64,000 nucleotides of DNA from Streptomyces sp. CBMA123 (lineage in GTDB: Bacteria > Actinomycetota > Actinomycetes > Streptomycetales > Streptomycetaceae), in assembly GCF_014596465.1 (NCBI RefSeq), contig NZ_MECK01000024.1, positions 18,012 to 82,011 of the forward strand. Direction: 5' to 3'. The translations under genes were made by a program, and so were the position numbers. Position 1 is the first letter of the stretch. Every line of letters begins with the position of its first letter. Below the pieces are notes generated by a model, which worked only from the letters and a program-made list of their open reading frames with translations, searched no databases and was not told where the DNA came from. Of this stretch, positions 26,284 to 34,359 are shown piece after piece.

Positions 26284-27174
26284 TCAGGGGCGGGGTGGGG
26301 TGAGGAAGGTGCGGACGTGGTGGTTGACCTGCGGTGCGGCGGCCATTGGGAGGGTGTGGTGGGTGGTGTCCGGGAGGGTGGTGACGGTGGCGTGGGGGAG
26401 GGTGTGGCGGGTGGCTTCGGCGGTGCGGTGGGGGTCGTGGGCGCGGGAGTGGGCGGCGTAGAGGGCGAGCAGGGGGGTGGTGAGGGTCTGGAGCCGGGCG
26501 GGGGTGGGGCGGGGGCCGGTGATGACGGGGGAGGCGGGGAAGTCGGCGTAGCCGAGGGCGTACAGCTCGCACCAGTCGGGGTCGAGCGCGGGGCCGGGCG
26601 CGGACTCCCAGTCGAGGTAGGAACGGGCGCGGGCCGGGGTGCGGCGGGGGAGGAAGAGGGGGAGGGCGCGCAGGAGGTAGCCGGGGCGGAAGCCGGCGAA
26701 GCACTGGGTGGGGTCGAGCAGGGCGAGGCGGCCGACCCGGGCGGGGGCGTGCAACGCGTACTCGAGGGCGATCCAGGCGCCGTAGGAGTGGGCGCAGAAG
26801 TCGGTCTCGGGGACGCCGAGTCCGTCGAGTACGGCGTCCAGCCAGCCGAGCAGGCCGGGGACGTCGCCGAGGGCGGCGCCGTCGTGGACGCTGCGGCCGG
26901 GGTCGCCGATGAGGTCGACGGCGAGGACGCGGTGGCCGGCCTCGGCCCAGGCGCCGGCGTTGGCGAACCACATGGTGGAGGTGGCGCCGCCGCCGTGGAG
27001 GAGAACGAGGGGGCGGCCGTCGGCGGGGCCGCAGGCGTTGATCCGGGTGGTGCCGTGGGCGGTGCGGACGGTGAGTGGTTCGACCGGGACGGGCCAGCGG
27101 GCGAGCATTCCGTCGTAGGCGGCGAGGAAGGGGGCGAGGCGCGGTGCGAGGTCGGGGGTGGTGCGGGCGGACAT
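26284..27174 (-). CDS. Alpha/beta hydrolase
   Basis: A 296-residue alpha/beta hydrolase. The oxyanion-hole motif VLLHGGGATSTMWF, nucleophile Ser in CAHSYGAWIALEY and C-terminal His in PDTTHHTLPM are visible. GGAGG precedes the ATG at 27174; the open frame upstream crosses the MarR operator and is not coding. It is divergent from a MarR gene with a palindromic operator between them, so MarR probably controls it. Substrate unknown; it may detoxify or degrade an ester or lactone ligand sensed by the repressor. Confidence 0.88.
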   Translation of the reverse strand: MSARTTPDLAPRLAPFLAAYDGMLARWPVPVEPLTVRTAHGTTRINACGPADGRPLVLLHGGGATSTMWFANAGAWAEAGHRVLAVDLIGDPGRSVHDGAALGDVPGLLGWLDAVLDGLGVPETDFCAHSYGAWIALEYALHAPARVGRLALLDPTQCFAGFRPGYLLRALPLFLPRRTPARARSYLDWESAPGPALDPDWCELYALGYADFPASPVITGPRPTPARLQTLTTPLLALYAAHSRAHDPHRTAEATRHTLPHATVTTLPDTTHHTLPMAAAPQVNHHVRTFLTPPRP

Positions 27175-27242
27175 GATGGGCCTCCGCGGGGTGTGGTGTG
27201 ATCGCGTCCGGGTCGGGCGCGGGATCACCGCTGGATCACTCG

Positions 27243-27272
27243 TTGAACAAGTATCTCGCTGAGCGAGAGAAT
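27243..27272. promoter_or_regulatory. MarR operator in the divergent promoter
   Basis: TCTCGCT-G-AGCGAGA (27254-27268) is a perfect 7-bp-arm palindrome. It follows a TTGAAC -35-like box (27243-27248) for the plus strand and overlaps the minus-strand GATACT (27250-27255 region), so one bound dimer could block both the MarR gene and the hydrolase gene. Confidence 0.65.
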
Positions 27273-27306
27273 AATGGCACACGAGTGCCCGAGGAAGGAC
27301 GAGAGG

Positions 27307-27762
27307 GTGTCCGAGGTCGAGGAGCCGATGCGGCTGGTCCACCTGTTGCGCGGTCTGACGGTCGAACTGGATCTGTTCGGGGCCGAGTTCGCGGCCCGCA
27401 GTGGTCTGCATCCGACCGATCTGCGGGCGTTGATCCACCTGCTGGACGCCGCCCGGGCCGGGGAGGTGGTCACCCCGGGCCGCCTCGGGGAGGCGCTCCG
27501 GCTGAACTCGGCCGGCACCACCGGTCTGGCGGACCGGCTGGAGCGGCTCGGGCTGATCCGTCGCGAGCGCGATCCGCAGGACCGGCGGAAGGTGCGGCTG
27601 GTGGTGGAGGAGCGGGCGATGGAACTGGGGCAGGGCTTCTTCGGCGGGCTGATCGGGGACCTGGTCGCGGCCATGGGCCGGTTCGACCCGGCGGAGCTGG
27701 CGACGGCCCGGCGCTTCCTGGAGGCGATGACCTCGGTGGTGGCCGCCGCCCGGCAGGGGTGA
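27307..27762 (+). CDS. MarR-family regulator
   Basis: A 151-residue MarR protein: dimerisation helix LVHLLRGLTVELDLFGAEFA, winged HTH with LGEALRLNSAGTTGLADRLERLGLIRRERDPQDRRKVRLVV and C-terminal helices. The GTG start at 27307 follows AGGAAGGACGAGAG; ATG 27274 in the same frame is an alternative but lies at the promoter. It is divergent from the alpha/beta hydrolase and separated by a palindromic operator. The next 120 bp hold short GGCGGGCCGGAAGGG-type repeats. Confidence 0.9.
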   Translation: MSEVEEPMRLVHLLRGLTVELDLFGAEFAARSGLHPTDLRALIHLLDAARAGEVVTPGRLGEALRLNSAGTTGLADRLERLGLIRRERDPQDRRKVRLVVEERAMELGQGFFGGLIGDLVAAMGRFDPAELATARRFLEAMTSVVAAARQG

Positions 27763-27886
27763 GACCGGCAGAGGCGGGCCGGCAGAGGCGGGCCGGAAGG
27801 GGCGGGCGGGAAGGGGTGGACCGGAAGGGGTGGACCGGCAAGGGGCACAGACCGGTGGGGGCGAGACCGGCGGGACCCACCCACCG

Positions 27887-28813
27887 CTACGCGGGCCCCA
27901 GGCTCCAGGCGATCAGGGACAGGGTCGCCATCGACACCAGCGTCGACCAGAGCACGGTGTCCCGGGCGAGTTCGGTGCCCTGCCCGTACTCGCGGGCGTA
28001 GGTGTAGATGTTCTGCGCCGCAGGCAGGGCGGAGAAGAGCACCACGGTGAGCAGCTGGTGGGTGGGGAGGTGGAGCACCGGGCCGGCCACGGCCAGGGCG
28101 GCGAGCGGCTGGACCAGGGTCTTGATCGCGACCGTCACTCCGACCTCGACGCGGCGCGAGGGTCCGTCGGCGGGCGGGCGGTTGTGCAGCGACATGCCGA
28201 GGGCGACCAGGGCGGTCGGCACCCCGGCGCCGCCGAGCAGTTCGGCGGAGTGGTTGAGCTCGGCGGGCAGGTGCAGCCCGGTCGCGGAGGCGACGGCGCC
28301 GAGCGCGGTGGCGAGCAGGACCGGGTTGCGCAGCGGCAGGGTGAGCAGGGCCCGGCGGCCGGCCGCGCCGCTGTCCAGGACGGCCAGCACGGCCGGGGTG
28401 ACCAGCAGGATCTGGAAGAGGATCACCGGTCCGACGAAGGAGGCGTCGCCGACGACCTGCATGGTCACCGGGATGCCGAGGTTCGCGGAGTTCACGTAGC
28501 CGGCGGCCATCGCGCCGATCGCCAGTTCGCCGCGCTTGCGGCGGAACAGCAGGCGCCCCGCGAGCAGCCCGAGGCCGGTCGCGACGGCGGCGCCGGCCAC
28601 GAAGGCGAGCATCGACGCGTTGGCGAAGTGCCCGAGCGGGGTGCGGGCGATCATCAGGAAGAGCGCGGCCGGCATCGCTACGTGGAAGACGAAGCGGGTC
28701 AGCACCATCTCGGCCTGCGGCCCGAGTAGCCCGGCACGGGCGACGAGGTAGCCGACCGCGGTGAGGGCCCAGATCGGGGCGAAGGCGGACAGCAGCGGGT
28801 GGAGCGCGGGCAT
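27887..28813 (-). CDS. AEC-family permease
   Basis: A 308-residue auxin-efflux-carrier family membrane protein with about ten helices in two halves of five. SANLGIPVTMQVVGDASFVGPVILFQILLV and the second-half GVPTALVALGMSL are family features, as is the LPAAQNIYTYA segment. Such carriers move small organic anions such as malate or malonate out of or into the cell. Stands alone; the ATG at 28813 is the first start that leaves the transmembrane core intact. Confidence 0.85.
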   Translation of the reverse strand: MPALHPLLSAFAPIWALTAVGYLVARAGLLGPQAEMVLTRFVFHVAMPAALFLMIARTPLGHFANASMLAFVAGAAVATGLGLLAGRLLFRRKRGELAIGAMAAGYVNSANLGIPVTMQVVGDASFVGPVILFQILLVTPAVLAVLDSGAAGRRALLTLPLRNPVLLATALGAVASATGLHLPAELNHSAELLGGAGVPTALVALGMSLHNRPPADGPSRRVEVGVTVAIKTLVQPLAALAVAGPVLHLPTHQLLTVVLFSALPAAQNIYTYAREYGQGTELARDTVLWSTLVSMATLSLIAWSLGPA

Positions 28814-29040
28814 GGTTCCTCGGATCGCTCGGAAGGGTCTGCCGGGTGGCGGCGGGGATCGCCCGCCCGAGGGCCCTTGGAGCACCGGTAACGCCGAGAA
28901 CCCCCCGACGGGAGTAAACCAGTGGCCGTGGGGGTGTTGATCAACGGACCCCGGAACGGGGGCGGGGAGCCCGGCCTGCGGAGGAGGTCCGGGAGGCGGC
29001 CCCGCGAACGGCGGAACGGACCGGGCCCTACGATGAGCCG

Positions 29041-29499
29041 ATGGAGGACCAGTACCTGAGCCTGTCCGAGGTGGAAGCCGTCGCGCGGCGCGCCCACCAG
29101 GGGCAGGTGGACAAGAACGGGCACCCGTACGCCGAGCACATCGCGGCGGTCGCCGGCGGGACGGCGGCACGTGGCGGCAGCGAGGCGCAGATCGCGGCGG
29201 GCTGGCTGCACGACACCGTCGAGGACGACCGGCTGAGCCGGGAGTGGCTGGCGGGCGCCGCGCTGCCGGACGAGACCAAGGCGATCGTGGACGCGCTCAC
29301 CCGCCGCCCTGACGAACCGGTCGAGGCGTACACGGCGCGGATCCTGGCCACGCCCGGCGCGCTGCTGGTCAAGCGCGCCGACCTGGCGCACAACTCCGAT
29401 CCGGCCCGACTGGCCACGCTGGACCAGGCGACCGCCGAGCGGCTGGCCGCCAAGTACGCGCGGATGCGGGAGCTGCTGGGGCTCACCGGGGAGCTCTGA
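29041..29499 (+). CDS. HD-domain phosphohydrolase
   Basis: A 152-residue single-domain protein of the HD/RelA-SpoT hydrolase type. Metal ligands are His in EHIAAVAG, the pair HD in GWLHDTVEDD and Asp in KRADLAHNSD. It resembles small alarmone or nucleotide hydrolases (MESH1-like) but lacks any synthetase domain, so the substrate is open. TACGAT lies six nt before the ATG, so the mRNA is leaderless. Confidence 0.85.
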   Translation: MEDQYLSLSEVEAVARRAHQGQVDKNGHPYAEHIAAVAGGTAARGGSEAQIAAGWLHDTVEDDRLSREWLAGAALPDETKAIVDALTRRPDEPVEAYTARILATPGALLVKRADLAHNSDPARLATLDQATAERLAAKYARMRELLGLTGEL

Positions 29500-29590
29500 A
29501 CCGGGGAGCGCTGAACGGCGGGCTCTGAGCCGGGGAGCGCTGAACCGGGGAACTCTGAACTGGGGAGCGCTGACCGGGGAGCTCTGAACC
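29484..29590 (+). repeat. Degenerate tandem repeat
   Basis: About six imperfect copies of a 16-19 bp unit based on CTGAACCGGGGAGCG follow the HD-domain gene, beginning in its last codons. Confidence 0.6.
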
Positions 29591-29651
29591 GTGCAGTAGC
29601 CGGGGCGCGCCGAGCTGCGCGGCAGCCGGGCAGAGCGGCCGAAGGGAAGCA

Positions 29652-29697
29652 CGAGAGGGCCCGGGCCACGCGGATCGCGCGGGCCCGGGCCCTCTCG
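29652..29697. terminator. Bidirectional terminator hairpin
   Basis: A perfect 16-bp stem (29652-29667 with 29682-29697) and 14-nt loop separate the HD-domain gene from the convergent transglycosylase gene. Confidence 0.85.
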
Positions 29698-29788
29698 GGT
29701 CACCCCGGTGGTCCCTGTCCGACCCCCGGGGTGAGGGGGAGGTGGTCAGGAGACGGGTGGGAGGCAGGTAAGCCGGTGGTCGGTCGGC

Positions 29789-30184
29789 TTAGTACCAGTG
29801 GTGGTTCTGCCAGAAGTTCCAGGCGGCGTTCGGGCTGCCGTAGCGGGAGTTCATGTAGTCCAGCGCCCACTTGATCTGGGTGGCCGGGTTGGTCTTCCAG
29901 TCCGAGCCGGCGGAGGCCATCTTCGAGGCCGGCAGCGCCTGGCCCAGACCGTACGAGCCCGAGCTCGGGTTGGTCGCCGTCACGTTCCAGCCGGACTCGT
30001 GGGAGATGATCTGGCTGAAGGAGGCCAGCTGGTTCGCCGGGACGATCTGCGCGGCGATGGCCTGCGGGGAGGCGGTGGCAGCGTTCGCGGTGGCGGGCAG
30101 CACACCCGCGCCCAGGACGGTCAGACCAGCGGCGCCGGCGAGAATCGCGGCGGAAGTGCGCATACGGAGCTTGAAAGCGGGCAT
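29789..30184 (-). CDS. Secreted SLT-type transglycosylase
   Basis: A 131-residue exported peptidoglycan hydrolase. A signal peptide (KLRMRTSAAILAGAAGLTVL, cleavage after ATANA near residue 37) precedes a compact lytic-transglycosylase domain: the catalytic Glu is in SQIISHESGWNV, followed by SSGSYGLGQALP and the C-terminal IKWALDYMNSRYGSPNAAWNFWQNHHWY. It cuts glycan strands in the cell wall, probably in growth, branching or germination. The 5' leader carries a very strong hairpin (30211-30279), in line with reports that streptomycete cell-wall hydrolase genes have structured leaders. Confidence 0.9.
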   Translation of the reverse strand: MPAFKLRMRTSAAILAGAAGLTVLGAGVLPATANAATASPQAIAAQIVPANQLASFSQIISHESGWNVTATNPSSGSYGLGQALPASKMASAGSDWKTNPATQIKWALDYMNSRYGSPNAAWNFWQNHHWY

Positions 30185-30210
30185 GTAGGTCAGGACCTCA
30201 ATCAGGTTGG

Positions 30211-30279
30211 GCCGAGTCGCGCCCCACCCAGGACCACGGGCCGGACAGGGGCCGTTGCGGTTGTGGGGCGCGACTCGGC
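30211..30279 (-). promoter_or_regulatory. Structured leader of the transglycosylase gene
   Basis: GCCGAGTCGCGCCCCAC (30211-30227) is perfectly complementary to 30263-30279, a 17-bp stem with a 35-nt loop that can fold further (GGGCC/GGCCC). A second inverted repeat (GACCGGC/GCCGGT region, 30291-30325) lies upstream in the transcript. The start codon is 27 nt downstream of the stem. No ribosome site is buried in the stem, so anti-termination, RNA stability or a riboswitch are all possible. Classical c-di-AMP (ydaO) consensus words were not found. Confidence 0.6.
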
Positions 30280-30704
30280 GGTAAGCCGTCGACCGGCGGG
30301 ACAGGAGCCGGTGCGGCTGACGACGAGAGCCATTGTTGCCAGACGGGATCGGCCGTCGCCAAGACCCCCTCGTTACGACGCACCGTCGTACGCGCGGAGG
30401 TGGCCGTGGATTCGAAGGGGCGCCGGGGCGGGCCCGGCGGACGGGCTCGGAACCGGGCGGACACCCGGCGGTCGGCGGTCGGGCGACGGTCGGCGGGAGG
30501 GGGCGGCGAGGGCTCCGCGCCACCACTACCGTCCGTCGTAGGCGTGATTCGCCTGTGAGCGCACTCACCGTTTGGGAGCGGCGACTGTCACCCGACGGTC
30601 CGGTCACAGCACTTTGGGTACTGATGATCTGTGCCCGGCGCCACACGATCCGGTCGCGGTCGGCGGCCGTCCGCTCGCCGAGGGTTACCGGAGGCCGCCG
30701 AAGT

Positions 30705-32381
30705 TCATCGGAGGTCGCCCAGGCGCCGGTGGCGGAGTGCCCGGGCGGCGAGCCGGGCCGTCTCGCCGGTCGCGGACAGCTCGCCGAGCGCCGTGACGAC
30801 CGCCGCGCCCAGGCGGGCACAGAAGGCCGCCGGCTCCTCGGAAGCGTCCGGCAGCTCGGGGACCACCTTGTCCACCAGCCCGACCTCCGCCAGCTGCCGG
30901 GCGCCGATGCCCTGGGCCCGGGCCAGCTCGGCGGCGTGGGCGCCGTCCCGGTGGACGATTGCCGAGGCGCCCTCCGGCGGCAGCGGCGCCAGCCAGGCGT
31001 GCCCGGCGGCGAGCACCCGGTCGGCCGGGAGCAGGGCCAGGGCGCCGCCGCCGGAGCCCTGGCCGAGCAGGACGGCGAGGACGGGGGTGCGCAGGGCGAG
31101 CAGGGTGGTCAGGCAGTGCGCGATCTCGATCGCGATCCCGTCCAGCTCGGCCTGGGCGGACAACTCGGCCCCGGCGGTGTCCACCACGGTCACCAGTGGC
31201 AGGCCCAGCTGCTCGGCGAGGCGGGCGCTGCGCCGGACGGCCCGCAGGTCGGCGGCGGTGAAGGGGCGTTCGTGTGCCGAGTCCTGCCGCTGCTGGCCGA
31301 CGACCAGGACGGGGTGGCCGCCGAGCACGGCGAGTGCGCGGACCAGCGCGCCGTCGCGGCCGCCGGGCGCGTCGAGCAGCACCAGTTCCTCGGCGGTGCG
31401 GCGCAGCAGCTCGCGGGTGCCGGGGCGGTCCGGGCGTCGGGTACGGCGGACGGAGTCCCAGGCGTCCTGGGCGTCGGTGTCCTGGGTGCCGGTGTCCTGG
31501 GTGTCGGGGTGCCGGGTGTCGGAGTCCTGGGCCCCGGGCGGCGTGGTGGACCGCTCGGGGAGAGGGGTGTCCGGGGTGCCCCTATAAGTAGGAGGAGCGG
31601 TGCCGAGAACGGTGAGGGTGCGGCGGAGCAGCTCGCGCAGCTCCTGCGGCGGTACCACGGCGTCCACGAGGCCGTGCCCGGCCAGCGTCTCCGCCCGCTG
31701 GACGTCCGCCGGCAGCTCCACGCCGCGCAGTTCCTCGTACACCCGGGGGCCGAGGAAGCCGAGCCGGGCGCCCGGCTCGGCGAGGACCAGCTGGCCGAGG
31801 GTGCCCCAGGAGGCGAAGACCCCGCCCATGGTCGGGTTGCGCAGATAGGTGAGGTAGGGGAGGCCGGCCGCGCGGTGGGCCTGGACGGCGGCGGTGATGC
31901 GGAGCATGCAGAGGAAGGCCGCCGAGCCCTCCTGCATCCTGGTGCCGCCGGAGACCGGCAGGGCGAGCAGCGGGAGGCGCTCGGCGGTGGCGCGTTCGAC
32001 GGCCCGGGTGATCCGTTCCGCGGTGGCGACGCCGATCGAGCCGCCGAGGAAGCCGAACTCGGAGGCGACCAGGGCGACCGGCCTCCCGTCGATCCGGCCG
32101 AGGCCGGTGAGCACGGCCTCGTCCAGGCCGGTGCGCTCGCGGGCCCGGTCGAGCGAGGCGCGGTAGCCGGGGTCGGCGGGCGGCGCGGACGGGGGTTCGT
32201 CCCAGCTGTGGAAGCCGCCCGGGTCGACCAGCAGTCCGACCAGCTGGTGGGCGGTCAGGGCCGCGCCCTTGCCGACGGGCGGGTTGCCCGCCGTGCCGGT
32301 GCCCGCCGTGCCAGTGTCCGCAGCCGTCGCTGTGCCCGCACCCGTGTCAGTGCCCGTGCCAGTGCCCGTGTTCATGTCCAC
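30705..32381 (-). CDS. Fused acyl-CoA carboxyltransferase (AccD-AccA type)
   Basis: A 558-residue protein with two carboxyltransferase (crotonase-fold) halves. Residues about 75-260 resemble the beta half (GRPVALVASEFGFLGGSIGVATAERI, LPVSGGTRMQEGSAAFLCML, NPTMGGVFASWG); about 335-540 resemble the alpha half (VVDTAGAELSAQAELDGIA, VLLGQGSGGGALALLPADRV). It would transfer CO2 from carboxybiotin to an acyl-CoA, probably acetyl-CoA. The zinc finger of bacterial AccD is absent. The first 30 residues and the linker are Thr/Gly/Asp repeats (GTGTGTDTGAG, DTQDTGTQDTDAQD). No biotin carrier or carboxylase gene is adjacent. A short AT-rich patch (CCTATAAGTAGG near 31583) sits in the linker. Confidence 0.8.
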   Translation of the reverse strand: MDMNTGTGTGTDTGAGTATAADTGTAGTGTAGNPPVGKGAALTAHQLVGLLVDPGGFHSWDEPPSAPPADPGYRASLDRARERTGLDEAVLTGLGRIDGRPVALVASEFGFLGGSIGVATAERITRAVERATAERLPLLALPVSGGTRMQEGSAAFLCMLRITAAVQAHRAAGLPYLTYLRNPTMGGVFASWGTLGQLVLAEPGARLGFLGPRVYEELRGVELPADVQRAETLAGHGLVDAVVPPQELRELLRRTLTVLGTAPPTYRGTPDTPLPERSTTPPGAQDSDTRHPDTQDTGTQDTDAQDAWDSVRRTRRPDRPGTRELLRRTAEELVLLDAPGGRDGALVRALAVLGGHPVLVVGQQRQDSAHERPFTAADLRAVRRSARLAEQLGLPLVTVVDTAGAELSAQAELDGIAIEIAHCLTTLLALRTPVLAVLLGQGSGGGALALLPADRVLAAGHAWLAPLPPEGASAIVHRDGAHAAELARAQGIGARQLAEVGLVDKVVPELPDASEEPAAFCARLGAAVVTALGELSATGETARLAARALRHRRLGDLR

Positions 32382-32666
32382 CCCGTCAGAGATCGTTCCG
32401 GTCCGACATGATCCGTCACTCTATGCGGCGCGGACGGGGCGTTGTGGGAGTGCTGTGAAGGTGTGAGCGGCCCGACAGCGGGGCGTGCGGTTGTTCGATG
32501 GCGGTCGACCCAAGGGGGGTGCGGGCGGTTCGTGGACGGCCGCGACGAAGGGTCACCGAGGGGTGACGTACGGGTCAAGTCGCAGGTGGGAAAGGTGAGT
32601 TACCCGCCGGTTAACAGTTCGCCGGAGGCCTTCCGGAGTTGTCGGTGGCTCGCCACACTGGTGGAC

Positions 32667-33059
32667 ATGACTCGCACTCTACGCGCGTGGAAGACCCGCG
32701 CCGCCGCCATCACCGCCGTCGCCCTGATGACCCTCGCTCCCGTCGCCGTCGCCACCGAGGCGCACGCCGACGTGAGCGGCACGGTGTGCCTGTCCACGCT
32801 TCCGCCGGAGGCCACGGACACCCTCAACCTGATCGCCTCGGACGGGCCGTTCCCGTACTCGCAGGACGGCGTGGTCTTCCAGAACAGAGAGGGCGTCCTG
32901 CCCAGCCAGTCGTACGGGTACTACCACGAGTACACCGTCATCACCCCGGGCGCCCCGACCCGTGGTACCCGCCGGATCATCACTGGCGAGGCCTCCCAGG
33001 AGGACTACTACACCGGCGACCACTACGCCACGTTCTCCCTGGTCGACCAGACCTGCTGA
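32667..33059 (+). CDS. Secreted guanyl-specific ribonuclease (RNase Sa)
   Basis: A 130-residue precursor with a signal peptide cleaved after Ala34 (VATEAHA). The mature 96 residues align with RNase Sa over their full length without gaps: catalytic Glu54, Arg65, Arg69 and His85 and the Cys7-Cys96 disulfide (mature numbering) are all at the expected positions. From memory only about six residues differ from the S. aureofaciens enzyme. It cleaves RNA 3' of guanosine outside the cell. No barstar-like inhibitor is adjacent. A strong terminator follows. The sequence TTGTCGGTGGC starts 28 nt before the ATG. Confidence 0.97.
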   Translation: MTRTLRAWKTRAAAITAVALMTLAPVAVATEAHADVSGTVCLSTLPPEATDTLNLIASDGPFPYSQDGVVFQNREGVLPSQSYGYYHEYTVITPGAPTRGTRRIITGEASQEDYYTGDHYATFSLVDQTC

Positions 33060-33074
33060 CGCCCGTCGGCGTGA

Positions 33075-33110
33075 CCGTGGCCCCGGCGGGGAAGCCCGCC
33101 GGGGCCACGG
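33075..33110 (+). terminator. Terminator of the RNase Sa gene
   Basis: A perfect 16-bp stem (33075-33090 with 33095-33110) closed by a GAAG tetraloop, 16 nt after the stop codon. Confidence 0.85.
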
Positions 33111-33154
33111 GTCGTACGGCGCCACGGGTCGTACGGCGCCACGGGTCGTACGGC
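33104..33154 (+). repeat. 17-bp tandem repeat, three copies
   Basis: GCCACGGGTCGTACGGC is repeated three times from within the terminator stem onward; a decayed fourth copy (GGTGCCACGGGTCGC) follows at 33169. Confidence 0.85.
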
Positions 33155-33493
33155 GCCGCATGTGTACGGTGCCACGGGTCGCAGGCGCCACGTCCTGGTC
33201 CTGTGGCTCGGACGCGCCCCAGTCGCTGACCGTCGGCTCGTCCCCCACCCGCAGCGTGCCCGGCCGCAGTGCCGAGAACGTGCTCCCGGTCGTGTTCCGG
33301 CGGCACCCGGACCAGCCCTGCACCGGGAAGCACCGCAACTCCGTCACCGCGGCCATGCCGCCCCCGTGCCTGCGCGGCCACCGTGGGCCGCTCTTCTCCG
33401 TGTCCCCGTAGGACAGTTGCCGGCCCGCCCGGGATCGTCCCGGCCGTCGCACCGGTGAACACCCGGCGGCCGTGCGGTTGCTAGGGTCTGCGC
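33155..33493. other. Intergenic stretch without a clear gene
   Basis: A plus-strand frame here reads GSDAPQSLTVGSSPTRSVPGRSAENVLPVVF and stops at 33409-33411, but it lacks a start or ribosome site and I do not trust it. The end of the stretch holds the leaderless promoter of the TetR gene. Confidence 0.4.
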
Positions 33494-34174
33494 ATGGCAC
33501 CGAGCAGCGCGAACCCCCCGGGACGGCTCCGGCGCGACGCGCAGCGCAACCGGGACCTCCTGCTCGCCGCCGCCCGTGAGATGTTCTCCCGGCACGGCCT
33601 CGACGTCCCGCTGGACCAGATCGCCAAGGAGGCCGGCGTCGGCAACGCCACCCTCTACCGGCACTTCCCGACCCGCGAGGCCCTGATCGCCGAGGTGTTC
33701 GCGGACGCCGGGGCCGGACTGGCCACCGCCGGACAGGAGGCGCTCGCCGCCGAGGACGCCTGGACCGGCCTGGAACGCTACTTCGAGCGGATCTTCGAAC
33801 TCGTCGCCGCCGACCGGGGCATCAACGACCTGGTCACCCAGGCCATCCCGAGCATCCCCGGCATGATCGAGATCAGCCGCGGCCACGCCGCCACCGTCGG
33901 CTCCCTCATCGCCCGCGCCCAGGACCAGGGCACCATGCGGCGCGACGTGGTCACCATGGACCTGCTGTTCCTGCTCGGCCCGCTCTGCCGCGCCCTGCCC
34001 GCCACCACCGAACTGCGCCCCGACCTGTGGCGCCGCTACCTCGCCCTGCTGCTGGACGGCTTCCGCGCCCAGGCCACCCACCCGCTGCCTGTCCCGCCGA
34101 TCGGCGAGGAGCACCTGGACCGGATGTTCGCAGACCTGTGGGAGGCGCAGGCGCCGGAGCCGCCCGAGGCCTGA
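33494..34174 (+). CDS. TetR-family regulator
   Basis: A 226-residue TetR protein. The N-terminal HTH (RNRDLLLAAAREMFSRHGLDVPLDQIAKEAGVGNATLYRHFPTREALI, residues 18-63) is canonical; the C-terminal ligand domain is of the type often called SbtR-like. TAGGGT lies six nt before the ATG (33482-33487), giving a leaderless message. No divergent or adjacent target gene is obvious, so its regulon is unknown. The stop region carries CCGAGGCCCGATCCG repeats (34166-34210). Confidence 0.92.
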   Translation: MAPSSANPPGRLRRDAQRNRDLLLAAAREMFSRHGLDVPLDQIAKEAGVGNATLYRHFPTREALIAEVFADAGAGLATAGQEALAAEDAWTGLERYFERIFELVAADRGINDLVTQAIPSIPGMIEISRGHAATVGSLIARAQDQGTMRRDVVTMDLLFLLGPLCRALPATTELRPDLWRRYLALLLDGFRAQATHPLPVPPIGEEHLDRMFADLWEAQAPEPPEA

Positions 34175-34359
34175 CCCGCCCGAGGCCCGATCCGTCCGAG
34201 GCCCGATCCGCCCTGGGCGCGGCCGGCATCAGGGACGCGTACGGAACACCGGGCGGCGCGTCAGAGCCGTGTCAACGGGCCGGAGCGGACGGCGGCGGAC
34301 CGCTTTGCTGAGGTGACCCGCCACGGTAGGGCGGCGCGAACGGAGAGGCAGGGAGGGCC

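Noticed and set aside
30211..30330. Classical ydaO-type c-di-AMP riboswitch
   Set aside because: The strong hairpin is real, but the conserved ydaO words (GAATCC, GGGGGACCCA type) were not found, so the name is not used.
33155..33411. Secreted or small protein gene after the RNase Sa terminator
   Set aside because: The frame has no start with a ribosome site or promoter and runs through the tandem repeat; codon use is weak.
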